In this document: piece by piece, positions 9,008 to 18,971 of the stretch
Layout: each line of letters begins with the position of its first letter
How positions within the stretch are numbered: position 1 is the first letter of the stretch
Assembly (NCBI GenBank): GCA_002205125.1
Contig: NIOE01000002.1
Coordinates: 496,001-560,000 of the forward strand
Reading direction: 5' to 3'
Origin: Roseateles noduli
GTDB lineage: Bacteria > Pseudomonadota > Gammaproteobacteria > Burkholderiales > Burkholderiaceae_C
Length of the DNA: 64,000 bases
Program-made: the position numbers and the translations under genes
The notes under the pieces: generated by a model
Told to the model about the DNA's origin: nothing
What the model saw: only the letters and a program-made list of their open reading frames with translations
The model's database searches: none

Positions 9008-10711
9008 ATGCGTCCATTCCGTTCCGCCGTGTTCGGCGGCACCGCCCTGGCCTTGGCCGCCGGCGCGGCGCTGGCCCAGCAGAGTCCACCGCCGCCGCTC
9101 GCGCCGCAGGTCACGCCGCGCGATCTGCGCCCGCCCGAGCCGGCCGCGTCCGCTGCGCCGCTGCCGGTGCCCGCGCCCAACGCGGTGCCGGCGCAGGCGC
9201 GCGACCTGCAGGTCAGCGTCGACGACGTGCGCTTCAGCGACGGCTTCCCGGAACTGGCCGCGGCGTCCGCGGCGCTGGCGGCGCCGCTGCGCGGTCAACG
9301 TCGGACGGTGGCCGCGTTCTATCAACTGGCCGATGCGGTCGAAGCGCTCTACCGCGAGGCCGGTTATCCGCTGGTGCGCGTGGTCGTGCCGCCGCAGCAG
9401 GTGAAGGACGGCGGCGTCTTCGAGCTGCGCGTGGTGGACGGCTACCTGGAGCGCATCGATGCCTCGGCGGTGCCTGAACGGGCGCGCCGGGCGGTGGAGC
9501 AGGCGCTGGCCGGCCTGCTGGGGCGCCGCCATCTGCGCGGCGAGGCGCTGGAGCGCGCGTTGACGCTGGCGGGGCGCGGGCCCGGCCTGCAGATGCGCAG
9601 CGCGCTGGGTGCGGGCAAGGAAGTCGGCGGCACGGTGCTGGTGCTCGAAGGCGAGCATGCCGGATCGGCGATCACCGTCTCGGCGGACCGGCGCCTCAGC
9701 GAGTCGCTCGGCCCTTGGCAGACCACCGTCCAGCTGCGACTGAACCAGGCGCTGGGCCGCGGCGAGCAGTTCTACACCTACGTCTCGGGCGGCAAGGACT
9801 GGGGCACCGCCCTGCGCGACGACGCGCCGCGGCGGGTGCTGGGCGGTGGCGCGATCCTGCCGCTGACGGCGGACGGCCTGAGCCTCAACCCCGAATTCAC
9901 CGTGTCCGACACGCAGCCGCGCGCACCCGCCGGCGCACTGCGCTCGCGCAGCCAGCTCGAACGCTACAGCCTGCGCCTGATCTATCCGCTGCTGCTGACG
10001 CGGGCGCAAGAACTGACCCTCACCGGCACCTTCGACGCGAGCCGGCAGATCGACTCGCTGCCTGATTTCGACTTCGTCATGAGCGAGGACAAGCTGCGCG
10101 TCGGCCGGATCGCGGCGGACTATGTCCGCAACGGCGAGTCGACCCGGCTGCGCATGGGCGCGACGCTGTCGCGCGGCCTGCCCGGACTTGGCGCCCGCAC
10201 CGCCGCCGACATCGCGGCCACCGGCATGCCGGTGTCGCGCTACGGCGCGCGACCCTTCTTCACGAAGCTGGAGCTCAACGCCAGCGCCGACGTCGAGCTG
10301 CCCTGGGGACTGGGCGCGCGCACGTCGGCGAAGCTGCAGAGCGCGCTCGGCCACGTGCTGCCCAGCGCCGAGCTGTTCACCCTGGACGGCGAAGACGCGC
10401 TGTCGACCTTCCGCTCCGGATCGATCTCGGACGACAACGGCTGGACGCTGCGCCAGGAGTTGTCGCGGGCCTGGACGCCGTCGATCGGCGGCGCGGGCCT
10501 GCAGCTGCAGCCCTACGTCTTCGCGGCGATGGGCCGGCCGTGGTCGGAATTCGCCGGCACGCAGGGGCACCGCCTGGCCGCGTCCGGCGGCGCGGGTCTG
10601 CGCACGCGCTGGCGCGGCGCCGAGCTTTCCGTTGAAGCCGGCCGCCGCCGCTACCGCCCCTTCGGCCTGGACGAGTTCCAGGCGTTCGTGAAAGCGCAAG
10701 TCCAGTTCTGA
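9008..10711 (+). CDS. TpsB outer-membrane transporter (ShlB/FhaC/HecB family)
   Basis: A 567-residue Omp85-superfamily transporter of two-partner secretion, which exports the TpsA protein encoded 5 bases downstream. I start at the ATG at 9008, which gives a clean signal peptide (GTALALAAGAALA, cleavage before QQ). A Pro-rich linker (about 25-60) follows. A POTRA domain of the ShlB type covers about 65-150 (AFYQLADAVEALYREAGYP, FELRVVDGYLERI), then a second POTRA-like stretch. A 16-strand barrel ends in FQAFVKAQVQF, with the terminal Phe of outer-membrane proteins. The length matches the family norm of 550-580. Confidence 0.92.
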   Translation: MRPFRSAVFGGTALALAAGAALAQQSPPPPLAPQVTPRDLRPPEPAASAAPLPVPAPNAVPAQARDLQVSVDDVRFSDGFPELAAASAALAAPLRGQRRTVAAFYQLADAVEALYREAGYPLVRVVVPPQQVKDGGVFELRVVDGYLERIDASAVPERARRAVEQALAGLLGRRHLRGEALERALTLAGRGPGLQMRSALGAGKEVGGTVLVLEGEHAGSAITVSADRRLSESLGPWQTTVQLRLNQALGRGEQFYTYVSGGKDWGTALRDDAPRRVLGGGAILPLTADGLSLNPEFTVSDTQPRAPAGALRSRSQLERYSLRLIYPLLLTRAQELTLTGTFDASRQIDSLPDFDFVMSEDKLRVGRIAADYVRNGESTRLRMGATLSRGLPGLGARTAADIAATGMPVSRYGARPFFTKLELNASADVELPWGLGARTSAKLQSALGHVLPSAELFTLDGEDALSTFRSGSISDDNGWTLRQELSRAWTPSIGGAGLQLQPYVFAAMGRPWSEFAGTQGHRLAASGGAGLRTRWRGAELSVEAGRRRYRPFGLDEFQAFVKAQVQF

Positions 10712-10716
10712 CGACC

Positions 10717-13700
10717 ATGACACGCTCCCCGCACTCCTCCCGCGCCCCGGCGCAGACCCGCCCGCGCCTGACGGCGCTGACCGCTGCCATCCTGGCCGGT
10801 CTGATGCCGCTGGCCGGCGCGCAGACGGCGCCGATTTCCGTCCTGCCGCGTGGCGGCAGCGTCAGCGCCGGTCAGGCCACGATCGGCACGCCGAACGGCA
10901 ACCGCCTCGACATCCAGCAGAACTCGCAGCGCGCGGTGTTGCGCTGGGATTCGTTCTCCATCGGCGCGGGCGGCGTCGTCAACTTCAATCAGCCCAACGC
11001 GCAGGCGGCTACGCTGAACGTGGTCACCGGCCCACTCGGCTCGGAGATCGCCGGCACGTTGAAGGCCAACGGCAGCGTCTTCCTGATCAACCCGCAAGGC
11101 ATCGCGATCACGGCGACCGGCCTTGTCGACACGCGCGCGGGCTTTGTCGCCTCGACGTTGGGCCTGTCGGACGACGACTTCATGGCGGGACGGCTGCGCT
11201 TCAACGGCCGCGGCGGCAACGTGCTCAACCAGGGACGCATCGTCACGGGCGAGGGCGGTCAGGTCGCGCTGCTCGGCGGTCGGGTCGAGAACGACGGGCT
11301 GATCCTCGCGCCGCTCGGCAAGGTGGCGCTGGGGAGCGCTTCGGCCGCGACGCTGGACTTCTCCGGCGACGGTTTCCTGCAGGTGATGCTGCCGGCCGAC
11401 GCCGTGGACGGCGACAGCCGCCCGTTGATCGGGAACGGCGGCCGCATCGAAGCCGGCCTGGTCGCGCTGCGCGCGTCGACCGTGCGCGAAGCCTTGCGCG
11501 AGGCGATCCACCTGCCCGGAACGATCCGCGCCACGACGTTGTCGGGCGTCGACGGGTCCATCGTGCTCGACGGCGGGGCCGGCGGCACGGTGCGTGTCAG
11601 CGGCACGCTGGATGCATCGTCGGCGACGGGTGGCGGCGGACGCATCGATGTCACGGGGCATGACGTGACCCTCGCTGGCGCGACGCTCGATGCGAGCGGC
11701 GCGACGCGCGGCGGTCTCGTGCGCGTGGGTGGCGCCTTCCAGGGCGGCCGTGCGGACGCCGCGCTGGCGGACACCGACGGACGCTACCTCGGCCGCTTCG
11801 GCGTGCTGCCGGTGCTGGCCGCCGCCCACCGCGTGGGCATCGACGCGGACAGCCGTATCGACGTCTCGGCGAACGGCGCGCGAGGCCTCGGCGGTACGGC
11901 GATCGTGTGGAGCACGAGCGCCACCCGCATGCTGGGTCGACTCGACGCTCACGGCGCGGCCGCGGGCGGCGCGGTGGAGATCTCGTCCGCATCCACGGTG
12001 CAGGCGGTGGCGCTGGACCGCCTGCTGCTGGGCCGCGGCGCGCGGCTGCTGCTGGACCCGCAGGACATCGTCATCGGCGACGCGGCGGCCGCCACGTCGC
12101 CCGGCGACATCGGCTTCAACGACAACCCCGGCGGGACGACGACGCTGAACTCCGGCGACCTCGCGTCGCTGCTGGGCGCGGGCGTCGACGTACGCCTGCA
12201 GGCCAGCCAGGACATCACCTGGTCGACCTTCTTCACCGGCATCTCCCGCGGTCCCGGCGGTGCGGCGGCGGGCGACCTGACGCTGGCGGCGGGCCGCTCG
12301 GTGATGCTCAGCGGCGCCTTCAGCAACGGCGGCGGCCACTGGACCATCACCGCCAACGACACGGCGGCCCACGGCGTCATCGATGCGGAGCGCGGCGCCG
12401 GGCTGGCCTCGCTCGATCTGCGCAACGCGAACTTCATCACCGACAACGGTCCGCTGACGCTGCTGCTGGCCGACGGCGCCGGCAACACCCAGCGCAGCGC
12501 CGGTTCGCTGCGCCTGGGCGCCTTCGCGGGCGAGTCGCTGTCGGCGACGGTGATGCCGACGGCGAGTTCCGGCGTCGGGATGCCGGTGGAGATCGTCCTC
12601 GGCGGCAACATCTCGGTCGCCGGTTCGGCGACGCTGAGCGGCGCGCTGAAGGTCAGCGGCGCGAGCCGGATCGAGGGCCATTCCGTCGACTGGACCACCG
12701 AGGCCACCGACAGCATCGTGGGCGAGGGCGTGTTCCGCTTCGTCGAGGACGGTGTCGTGACGCGCCTGGCGCGTCTGGGTGGCTTCGACGCGACGCGTGT
12801 GGCGCTGGGCAACAACGTCGGCGGCGCGGTCACCCGCGTCTACGGCGATGCCGATCCGGACGCCGAGCACCTCGGCCGCGCGCCGGTGCATCAGGTGGGC
12901 GGTCCCGCGGCGGCGACGCTGGACGGGCTGTTCATGCCCGGCTCGCTGTCGGTGAGCGGCCCCGGTGTCACGGCCAACGCGGGCAGCGGCACGCTGACGC
13001 TGTCGGGTACGGGCGCGGCGGCGTTCGATCCGTCGATCCTCGGCAACTTCTTCGTCGACATGCGCAGCGCGACGATGCCGCTGACGATCACGCGCCGCAC
13101 GCTGACGCCGACGGTCTCCGCCGGCAACTACGTCTACGGAGCGCCGGCGTCCGTCGTGAGCCTGGCCGGCATCGTCAACGGCGACAGCGTCGCGCCCGTC
13201 GCCACGCTGGGCGGGCAGGGCGGCGTCGCGATGGCCGCCAACGGTGGCGGCTACGGCTTCGGCGAGCGCGTCGGTGCCGGTGGCTGGAACTTCTCGCTGA
13301 CGGGCCTGGGCGGCGCGGCGGCGTCCAACTACGCCATCGATCTGAGCGGCAGCGTGAGCGCGTCCCTCAGCATCGCGCCCAAGCCGGTAAGCTTCTTCGT
13401 CGGCAACGCGGCGCAGACCTACGGCACCGCGTCGGCACTGCCGATCTCGGTGCTCGCCGGCGTGCTCTCCGGCGACGACGTGAGCGGCGTCGTCGGCCTG
13501 AGTTCGGGCGGTTCGCCCATCACGGCCAGCGCGCGCCTCGCGGCGGGCAGCTATGCGGCCTCCGTGACCACCCTGGCCGGCGCCGCATCGTCGAACTACG
13601 TGATCGCGGTCAGCGGCAACACCGACGGCGTGTTCCGCGTCGATCCGAAGGCGCTCTCCTGGTCGGTGGCGGATGCCGCCAGCACCTACAGCACGCTGGC

Positions 13701-16700
13701 CACGCTCGGCGTCGCGACGCTGGGCGGGGTGCTCGCGGGCGACGTCGTGACCGGCACCGTCGCGGCAAGCGCCGACGGCAGCACGCCGTTCACCCTGGCC
13801 GTCAACACGCGCGCCGGCAACTATGCCGAGATCGTGACCGGCCTGGGCGGCGCCCAGGCGGGCAACTACACGCTGGCCGTCGGCGGCAACGCGACGGGAC
13901 GTCTCGTCGTCGCGCCCAAGACGATCACCTACGTCGGCGGCAGCATCGACCAGATCTACGGCCAGACGCTGCAGACGCCCGGGCTCGTCGGTCTGCTCGC
14001 CGGAGACACCGTCGTCGGCACGCAGCGCTTCGACGTCGTCGAGCCCCGCGTGGGCATCGGCAGTTCCTCGGCTTGGCCGGTCGGGCACTACGTCACCAGC
14101 GTCGCCGGCCTCACCGGCGCCGACGCCGGCAACTACGTCCTCGCCGTCAGCGGCAACTCGGCGCTCGATATCACCGTCAAGCCCAAGCCGCTGACCTATG
14201 TCGCGACCGGCGGCGGCAATGTCTACGGGTCCTCGCCGCTCGCCGGCTGGCCCGTGCTGAGCGGCATCGTCGGCGCGGACCAGGTCGAGGCCCTGCCGAC
14301 GGTCGACATCGGCGGCAGTCCGCAATTCCTGGGGGCGACCACGCGTGCCGGCACCTACACCTTCGGCGCGACGACCGCCTCGCTGAACGGCGCGGCGGCC
14401 GGCAACTACGTGATCGCGGCCAGCGGCAACACGCCGGCCAGCTGGATCGTCTCACCCAAGCCGCTGAGCTGGAGTGTGTCCGCGGGCAACGCGATCTACG
14501 GCGACGTGCCCACCGTCGCGGGCAACGGCACCTTGCTCTCCGGCGTGCTGCCGGGTGACAGCGTCGGTGCGGTGCTGGCGGCGCTGGACGGCGGCGGCGC
14601 CGTCGTGTCGCGGCCGACGGTCGGCGGCTCCTGGTGGGCGGGTGTCAACGCGCTCACCGGCGCGGATGCGGGCAACTACACGCTGGCCGGCAGCGGCAAC
14701 GCCGTCGGCGCGCTGACGGTGACGCCGCGGCCGGTGAGCTTCTCGACGGCCAATGCGAGCTCGGTTTATGGCAACCTCGCCGCGCTGGGCGCGGTGACGC
14801 TGGGCAACGTGCTCGCGGGCGACACGGTGGGCTACACGACGGCATTGTTCTCCGGCGCCACGCCGGTCGCGCTGACCGATCGCACGCATGCCGGTGTCTA
14901 CGTCGAGGCGGTCACCGCCATCACCGGTAATCCGAACTATGTGCTGGCCTCCACGGGGAATACGGCCGGCTCGCTGACCGTGCAGCCGCGCCCGATCAGC
15001 TACATCGCGCAGGGCGCGTCGAGCACGTACGGCACGGCGCCGACCGTCGGTGCCGCGTCGCTGCTGGGCGTGCTCTCCGGCGACACGGTGAGCGCCGGGC
15101 CCGCCGTGCTGCTCGGGACCGGCATCGCTCCGACCGACCGGACCGGCGCTGGCAGCTGGACCTTGGGCTTGCGCAGCCTGGCCGGCGCGGACGCGTCCAA
15201 CTACGTGGCGACGGACGTCGGCTCCACGACGGCCACGCTGACCGTTGCGCCCAAGGTCGTGACCGTCACCGTCGACGGCTACTTCCAGAACGTCCGGTAC
15301 AGCACCATCGCGCCGGACGGCACGTTCTCCACTTTCAATCCGAGCTATGGCATGGTCAGCTCGGACCTGCCGATCGCCCGAGGGTCCGTCAACGGCCTGC
15401 TGTCGGGCGACCAGGTCTCGGTCGTCACCAGCGTCCCGGCGATGCCGCGGTCGAGCAGCGGCGCGCTCAACGTCGGCACCTACACGATGACCGGCACCGG
15501 CCTGGCCGGCGCCGACGCGGGCAACTACGTGATCGCCGCCACCGGCAACCGGGGCGCGACGCTCACGGTGAGCCCGATCGCGATCACAGGCACCGCCTGG
15601 CTGCAGGGGCCGAACGGCTTCGTGAACCTGTCGACCTACGGCAGCTCGGACCAGTACAGCTTCCGCTCCTCGTTGTCGAACGAACTGCGTGCCGGCGACC
15701 AGGTGTCCGTCGACGCCTGGTTGACGACGCCGGCCGGCAACGTGACGACGGCCCCCGCGCGTCTGCCGGTGGGCAGCTACGCGACCAGCGGCGTGCTGCA
15801 AGGCGCCGACGCCGGCAACTACACGATGCGGCCGTCGTTCGGCGCCTTCGTCGTGCAGCGCAAGCCGGTCACTGTCACGACCCCCGACACGAGATCCACC
15901 TACGGCGACGTGCCGCAGATGCCGACCAGCATCGTGAACGGCGTGCTGTCTGGCGACCAGGTCGGCGCACTGACCAGCCTCTTCGATCCGGTGAGCCTGT
16001 GGGAACGGACGCCGTCGGGCCGCTATCCGGTCCGTGTCGACGGTCTGGGCGGCGCGGACGCCTCGAATTACGTGATCGCGCCCGGCAACCTGATCGTGCC
16101 CGGCCTGCCCGCGTCCAACACGGGCTACATCAACGTCCTCAAGCGCGAGATCGGCCGCTCGCTGGACAGCGGCAGCCTGGACATCCTCTACGGCGGCAGC
16201 CTGCCGGCGCTGCACCTCACCACCGGCATCCTGCCGGGTGACGAGGTCAACCTGGGCACGGTGGCGGTCGCGACGCAGTTGCAGGGGCGCTCCGTCGGCG
16301 CCGGCTTCGAATACGCGATCAACGACCTGCTCAACGTCGGCAGCTATCGCTACGTGGCGCGGCTCTCCGGGCGCGACGCGGCCAACTACTTCGTGGCCGA
16401 CGGCTCCACCGGCATCGGCGTGATCAACGTCGCCCCCAAGCCGGTCACCGTCTCCATCGATGCGATCAACACCGTCTACGGCACCTACGTCGCGCCGACC
16501 GTGTCGGTGTCGGGGCTGATCCACGGCGACGCGACGTGGGTCAAGCCGGACTTCCACGTCGTCAACAACGCGGGCGAGATCAGTTACGCCGACCGCACCT
16601 CCGCGGGGGACTACCTGCAGGTGGTGCTCGGCGTGAAGCAGGAAGGCCGCCAGGACACGGTCATCGACCTCAGCAAGAACTATCGCTTCGTCTCCACGGA

Positions 16701-18960
16701 CGGGGCGACGGCGCCGCTGAGCATCGCCCGCAAGTCGCTGGTCTTCACGCCGGCCAGCGCCGCGAGCGTGTACGGCGACGCGGCCAAGCTCGGCGCGCTG
16801 ACGGGCGTGCTGGCCGGCGACGACGTCGGCGTGCGCGTCAATGCCGGCGGCACGCTGCAGAGCCAGGCGGTCGGCAAGGGCAACGATCCGCTGAGCTACA
16901 CGCCGCGGCTGGACGCCGGCGGCTACGACTGGACCGGCTCGCTGACCGGCGCGCAGAACGGCAACTATGCGGTGAGCGGGATCGGCGGGACCTTGACCGT
17001 CGCGCCGCGGCCGGTGACCTACGGCATCATCGCCACGGGCTACACCTACGGCGGGTACGTGTACGACTGCAGCCGAAGCGGCTGCACGCCGTGGGGGCTT
17101 CCGGTCGGCGGCGGCGTGAACCTGGGCAGGGCGACCTTCGAGAACGTGCTGCCGGGCGACGCGATCGACGGCACGATCGGCCTGGTCGACTTCGCCGGCA
17201 ACACGTTGGCGGCGGATCGTTTCACCCATGTGGGCCAGTACTTCAAGGTCGTGACCGGCCTGACCGGCGCGGCGGCGAAGAACTACCGCGTCGCCGACAG
17301 CGGCAGCCTGCCGGGCCTGCTGACCGTCAGTCCGATGTCGCTGAGCTACAGCGTCACCAGCGCGATCTTCTTCAACGAACTCGTCGGCACGCCGGGCATT
17401 GCCACGCTGCGCGGGCCGGACGGCCCTTTCAGCGGTCCGGACGTCCATCCGGTGGTCACCGCCTACGACCCGCAGGGCCGGCCGGTGAGCAATCTCAGCC
17501 AGCTGGTGCCGGGACGGTATGTCTTCCGCGTCACCGGTCTGGCCGGCGCCGACGCGAAGGACTTCCAGATCATCGGTGCGGGCTACGGCGGATTGCCCTA
17601 CACCACCAACGACCCCGGGACGCTGGACGTGTTCACGTCGGCGATGCTGGGCGGAAGTTTCAGCGACTCGGCGCAGCACATCCCGACCATCCCGCCGCTG
17701 CCGCAACCCGCGCCCACCGTGGTGCCGCCGCCGTTGAGCGGTTGGAGCAGCGGCAAGACCGGTCAGATCGAAGATTTCGGCCGGAACATCACGGGCACCG
17801 GCACTGCCGGCGACGTGACGATCGGACCGCGGGGCGGCGGTGTCAGCGGCACGGCCAGCGGTGTCGCGGAGACCGGGGTGACGATAGGCGGCGTGGACTT
17901 GTCCACGCAGGCCAGCGGCGAGATCAGCGCCCTGGCCAAGTTCGGCATCACCGGCGTGAAGCTGGAGGCCAACGTCAACGGTCACGTCGATGTGACGATC
18001 ACCGCCGGCCCGGGCTACGTCACCTTCGGTGCGCAGGGCGAGGCGTACGCGATCGGGAAGCTCGGTCCGACCGGCGTGAAGCTGGGCGCCGAAGCGCGCG
18101 CTGGCGTTTCCGCGGAGACGGGGGTGAGCGGCAACGTCGACGGTCTGGGCGACGCCCGCCTGAGCACGACGGTCAGCACCTTCGTCTTCGCCCGCACCGA
18201 CCAGGAATACAAGTTCGGCCTGGACGGCGTGACGCAGCGCTTCGACAACGCGGTCGGGGTCGGGTCCTCGGTCGGCGTCGCCGCCGGCGTGACGGGCAGC
18301 ACGGGCGCGGTCGGCGGCGGTGCGACGGTCTACTCGCCGGGATCCATCGGCGGCACCTTCAACTACTCGATCGGCATCTCCGACGGCGCGATCAGCGTGT
18401 CGCTCGACCTGGGCGCGCAGCTGGGCTTCGGCGGGCTGGGGCTGTCGCTGAACTTCTCGATCAACCCGATGGGTCTCGCGGAAGCGATGACCGACAACGC
18501 CGTGGGCCACGCGGTGCTCAACGTCTTCGGCCTGAACCACAGCGAGCCCGACAACCATTACTCGGCGGCCGATGCCAGGTACGCCGCGTCGATCACCGAT
18601 GCGGCGGCGCGCTTCAAGTACCTGGACGAGAACAGCCGCTGGCGGGATCGGCCGTGGAACTACACGACCGACGAAGGGGTTCGCAAGTCCTGGGACGCCA
18701 TGCAGGCCTTCTACAACAGCTACAGCTCGATGATCAGCCGCACCCAGGCGCTGATCAAGAAGGAACAGGCCGACCAGGCCACGTTCCTGAACCTGCTCAG
18801 GACCGATCCGCAGGCCGCGATCGCCATGTCCCACAACACCGACTTCGCCGGCGCCAACCAGCGCGAGGAAGCCGCGCTGCGCGGCATGGCCAACGGCATG
18901 GGTGTGCAACTGGCCGTGGTCAACGGCAAGGTCACCTACGTCTCGCCGACCAGCCCTTGA
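10717..18960 (+). CDS. TpsA two-partner secretion exoprotein with about 16 MBG/YDG-type repeats
   Basis: A 2747-residue giant secreted protein. A long signal peptide (about residues 1-35, ending LAGAQT) leads to the TPS/haemagglutination-activity domain, about 40-290. This has RLDIQQNSQRAVLRWDSFSI and the hallmark FLINPQGIAI (NPNG-type motif). Residues about 290-790 are beta-helix-like. Residues about 791-2305 carry about 16 MBG/YDG-type repeats with a core of PKPVSF, YG, GVLSGD and GADAGNYVIA. A Pro-rich linker (about 2325-2345) then precedes a Gly-rich domain and a helical C-terminal segment (about 2600-2747). I find only two cysteines, in CSRSGC near residue 2118. It probably acts as an adhesin or matrix protein. 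Confidence 0.9.
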   Translation: MTRSPHSSRAPAQTRPRLTALTAAILAGLMPLAGAQTAPISVLPRGGSVSAGQATIGTPNGNRLDIQQNSQRAVLRWDSFSIGAGGVVNFNQPNAQAATLNVVTGPLGSEIAGTLKANGSVFLINPQGIAITATGLVDTRAGFVASTLGLSDDDFMAGRLRFNGRGGNVLNQGRIVTGEGGQVALLGGRVENDGLILAPLGKVALGSASAATLDFSGDGFLQVMLPADAVDGDSRPLIGNGGRIEAGLVALRASTVREALREAIHLPGTIRATTLSGVDGSIVLDGGAGGTVRVSGTLDASSATGGGGRIDVTGHDVTLAGATLDASGATRGGLVRVGGAFQGGRADAALADTDGRYLGRFGVLPVLAAAHRVGIDADSRIDVSANGARGLGGTAIVWSTSATRMLGRLDAHGAAAGGAVEISSASTVQAVALDRLLLGRGARLLLDPQDIVIGDAAAATSPGDIGFNDNPGGTTTLNSGDLASLLGAGVDVRLQASQDITWSTFFTGISRGPGGAAAGDLTLAAGRSVMLSGAFSNGGGHWTITANDTAAHGVIDAERGAGLASLDLRNANFITDNGPLTLLLADGAGNTQRSAGSLRLGAFAGESLSATVMPTASSGVGMPVEIVLGGNISVAGSATLSGALKVSGASRIEGHSVDWTTEATDSIVGEGVFRFVEDGVVTRLARLGGFDATRVALGNNVGGAVTRVYGDADPDAEHLGRAPVHQVGGPAAATLDGLFMPGSLSVSGPGVTANAGSGTLTLSGTGAAAFDPSILGNFFVDMRSATMPLTITRRTLTPTVSAGNYVYGAPASVVSLAGIVNGDSVAPVATLGGQGGVAMAANGGGYGFGERVGAGGWNFSLTGLGGAAASNYAIDLSGSVSASLSIAPKPVSFFVGNAAQTYGTASALPISVLAGVLSGDDVSGVVGLSSGGSPITASARLAAGSYAASVTTLAGAASSNYVIAVSGNTDGVFRVDPKALSWSVADAASTYSTLATLGVATLGGVLAGDVVTGTVAASADGSTPFTLAVNTRAGNYAEIVTGLGGAQAGNYTLAVGGNATGRLVVAPKTITYVGGSIDQIYGQTLQTPGLVGLLAGDTVVGTQRFDVVEPRVGIGSSSAWPVGHYVTSVAGLTGADAGNYVLAVSGNSALDITVKPKPLTYVATGGGNVYGSSPLAGWPVLSGIVGADQVEALPTVDIGGSPQFLGATTRAGTYTFGATTASLNGAAAGNYVIAASGNTPASWIVSPKPLSWSVSAGNAIYGDVPTVAGNGTLLSGVLPGDSVGAVLAALDGGGAVVSRPTVGGSWWAGVNALTGADAGNYTLAGSGNAVGALTVTPRPVSFSTANASSVYGNLAALGAVTLGNVLAGDTVGYTTALFSGATPVALTDRTHAGVYVEAVTAITGNPNYVLASTGNTAGSLTVQPRPISYIAQGASSTYGTAPTVGAASLLGVLSGDTVSAGPAVLLGTGIAPTDRTGAGSWTLGLRSLAGADASNYVATDVGSTTATLTVAPKVVTVTVDGYFQNVRYSTIAPDGTFSTFNPSYGMVSSDLPIARGSVNGLLSGDQVSVVTSVPAMPRSSSGALNVGTYTMTGTGLAGADAGNYVIAATGNRGATLTVSPIAITGTAWLQGPNGFVNLSTYGSSDQYSFRSSLSNELRAGDQVSVDAWLTTPAGNVTTAPARLPVGSYATSGVLQGADAGNYTMRPSFGAFVVQRKPVTVTTPDTRSTYGDVPQMPTSIVNGVLSGDQVGALTSLFDPVSLWERTPSGRYPVRVDGLGGADASNYVIAPGNLIVPGLPASNTGYINVLKREIGRSLDSGSLDILYGGSLPALHLTTGILPGDEVNLGTVAVATQLQGRSVGAGFEYAINDLLNVGSYRYVARLSGRDAANYFVADGSTGIGVINVAPKPVTVSIDAINTVYGTYVAPTVSVSGLIHGDATWVKPDFHVVNNAGEISYADRTSAGDYLQVVLGVKQEGRQDTVIDLSKNYRFVSTDGATAPLSIARKSLVFTPASAASVYGDAAKLGALTGVLAGDDVGVRVNAGGTLQSQAVGKGNDPLSYTPRLDAGGYDWTGSLTGAQNGNYAVSGIGGTLTVAPRPVTYGIIATGYTYGGYVYDCSRSGCTPWGLPVGGGVNLGRATFENVLPGDAIDGTIGLVDFAGNTLAADRFTHVGQYFKVVTGLTGAAAKNYRVADSGSLPGLLTVSPMSLSYSVTSAIFFNELVGTPGIATLRGPDGPFSGPDVHPVVTAYDPQGRPVSNLSQLVPGRYVFRVTGLAGADAKDFQIIGAGYGGLPYTTNDPGTLDVFTSAMLGGSFSDSAQHIPTIPPLPQPAPTVVPPPLSGWSSGKTGQIEDFGRNITGTGTAGDVTIGPRGGGVSGTASGVAETGVTIGGVDLSTQASGEISALAKFGITGVKLEANVNGHVDVTITAGPGYVTFGAQGEAYAIGKLGPTGVKLGAEARAGVSAETGVSGNVDGLGDARLSTTVSTFVFARTDQEYKFGLDGVTQRFDNAVGVGSSVGVAAGVTGSTGAVGGGATVYSPGSIGGTFNYSIGISDGAISVSLDLGAQLGFGGLGLSLNFSINPMGLAEAMTDNAVGHAVLNVFGLNHSEPDNHYSAADARYAASITDAAARFKYLDENSRWRDRPWNYTTDEGVRKSWDAMQAFYNSYSSMISRTQALIKKEQADQATFLNLLRTDPQAAIAMSHNTDFAGANQREEAALRGMANGMGVQLAVVNGKVTYVSPTSP
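13087..17640 (+). repeat. About 16 tandem MBG/YDG-like coding repeats
   Basis: Repeat boundaries are recognisable from successive unit starts such as RRTLTPTV, PKPVSFFV, PKALSWSV, PKTITYVG, PKPLTYVA, PKPLSWSV, PRPVSFST, PRPISYIA, PKVVTVTV, PIAITGTA, RKPVTVTT, REIGRSLD, PKPVTVSI, RKSLVFTP, PRPVTYGI and PMSLSYSV. Each is followed by a YG motif, a LSGD/AGD motif and GADAGNYV. Units average about 95 residues and have diverged at the DNA level, so the array is ancient rather than a recent expansion. Confidence 0.85.
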
Positions 18961-18971
18961 GGATCTTTCGA

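Noticed and set aside
13087-17640. Regularly spaced repeats that might be taken for a CRISPR array
   Set aside because: Units are about 285 bases, diverged at DNA level and in one reading frame; they are protein repeats.
10651-18909. Very long open frames on the minus strand opposite tpsA (over 1200 and nearly 1500 codons)
   Set aside because: Their translations are Arg/Ala/Gly-rich with no domains and follow from the G/C-biased third positions and repeats of tpsA on the other strand.
17700-18960. TpsA C-terminus as a polymorphic-toxin (CdiA-like) module
   Set aside because: There is no VENN-type or other pretoxin motif and no small immunity gene directly after it; the next gene encodes a 451-residue exported protein.
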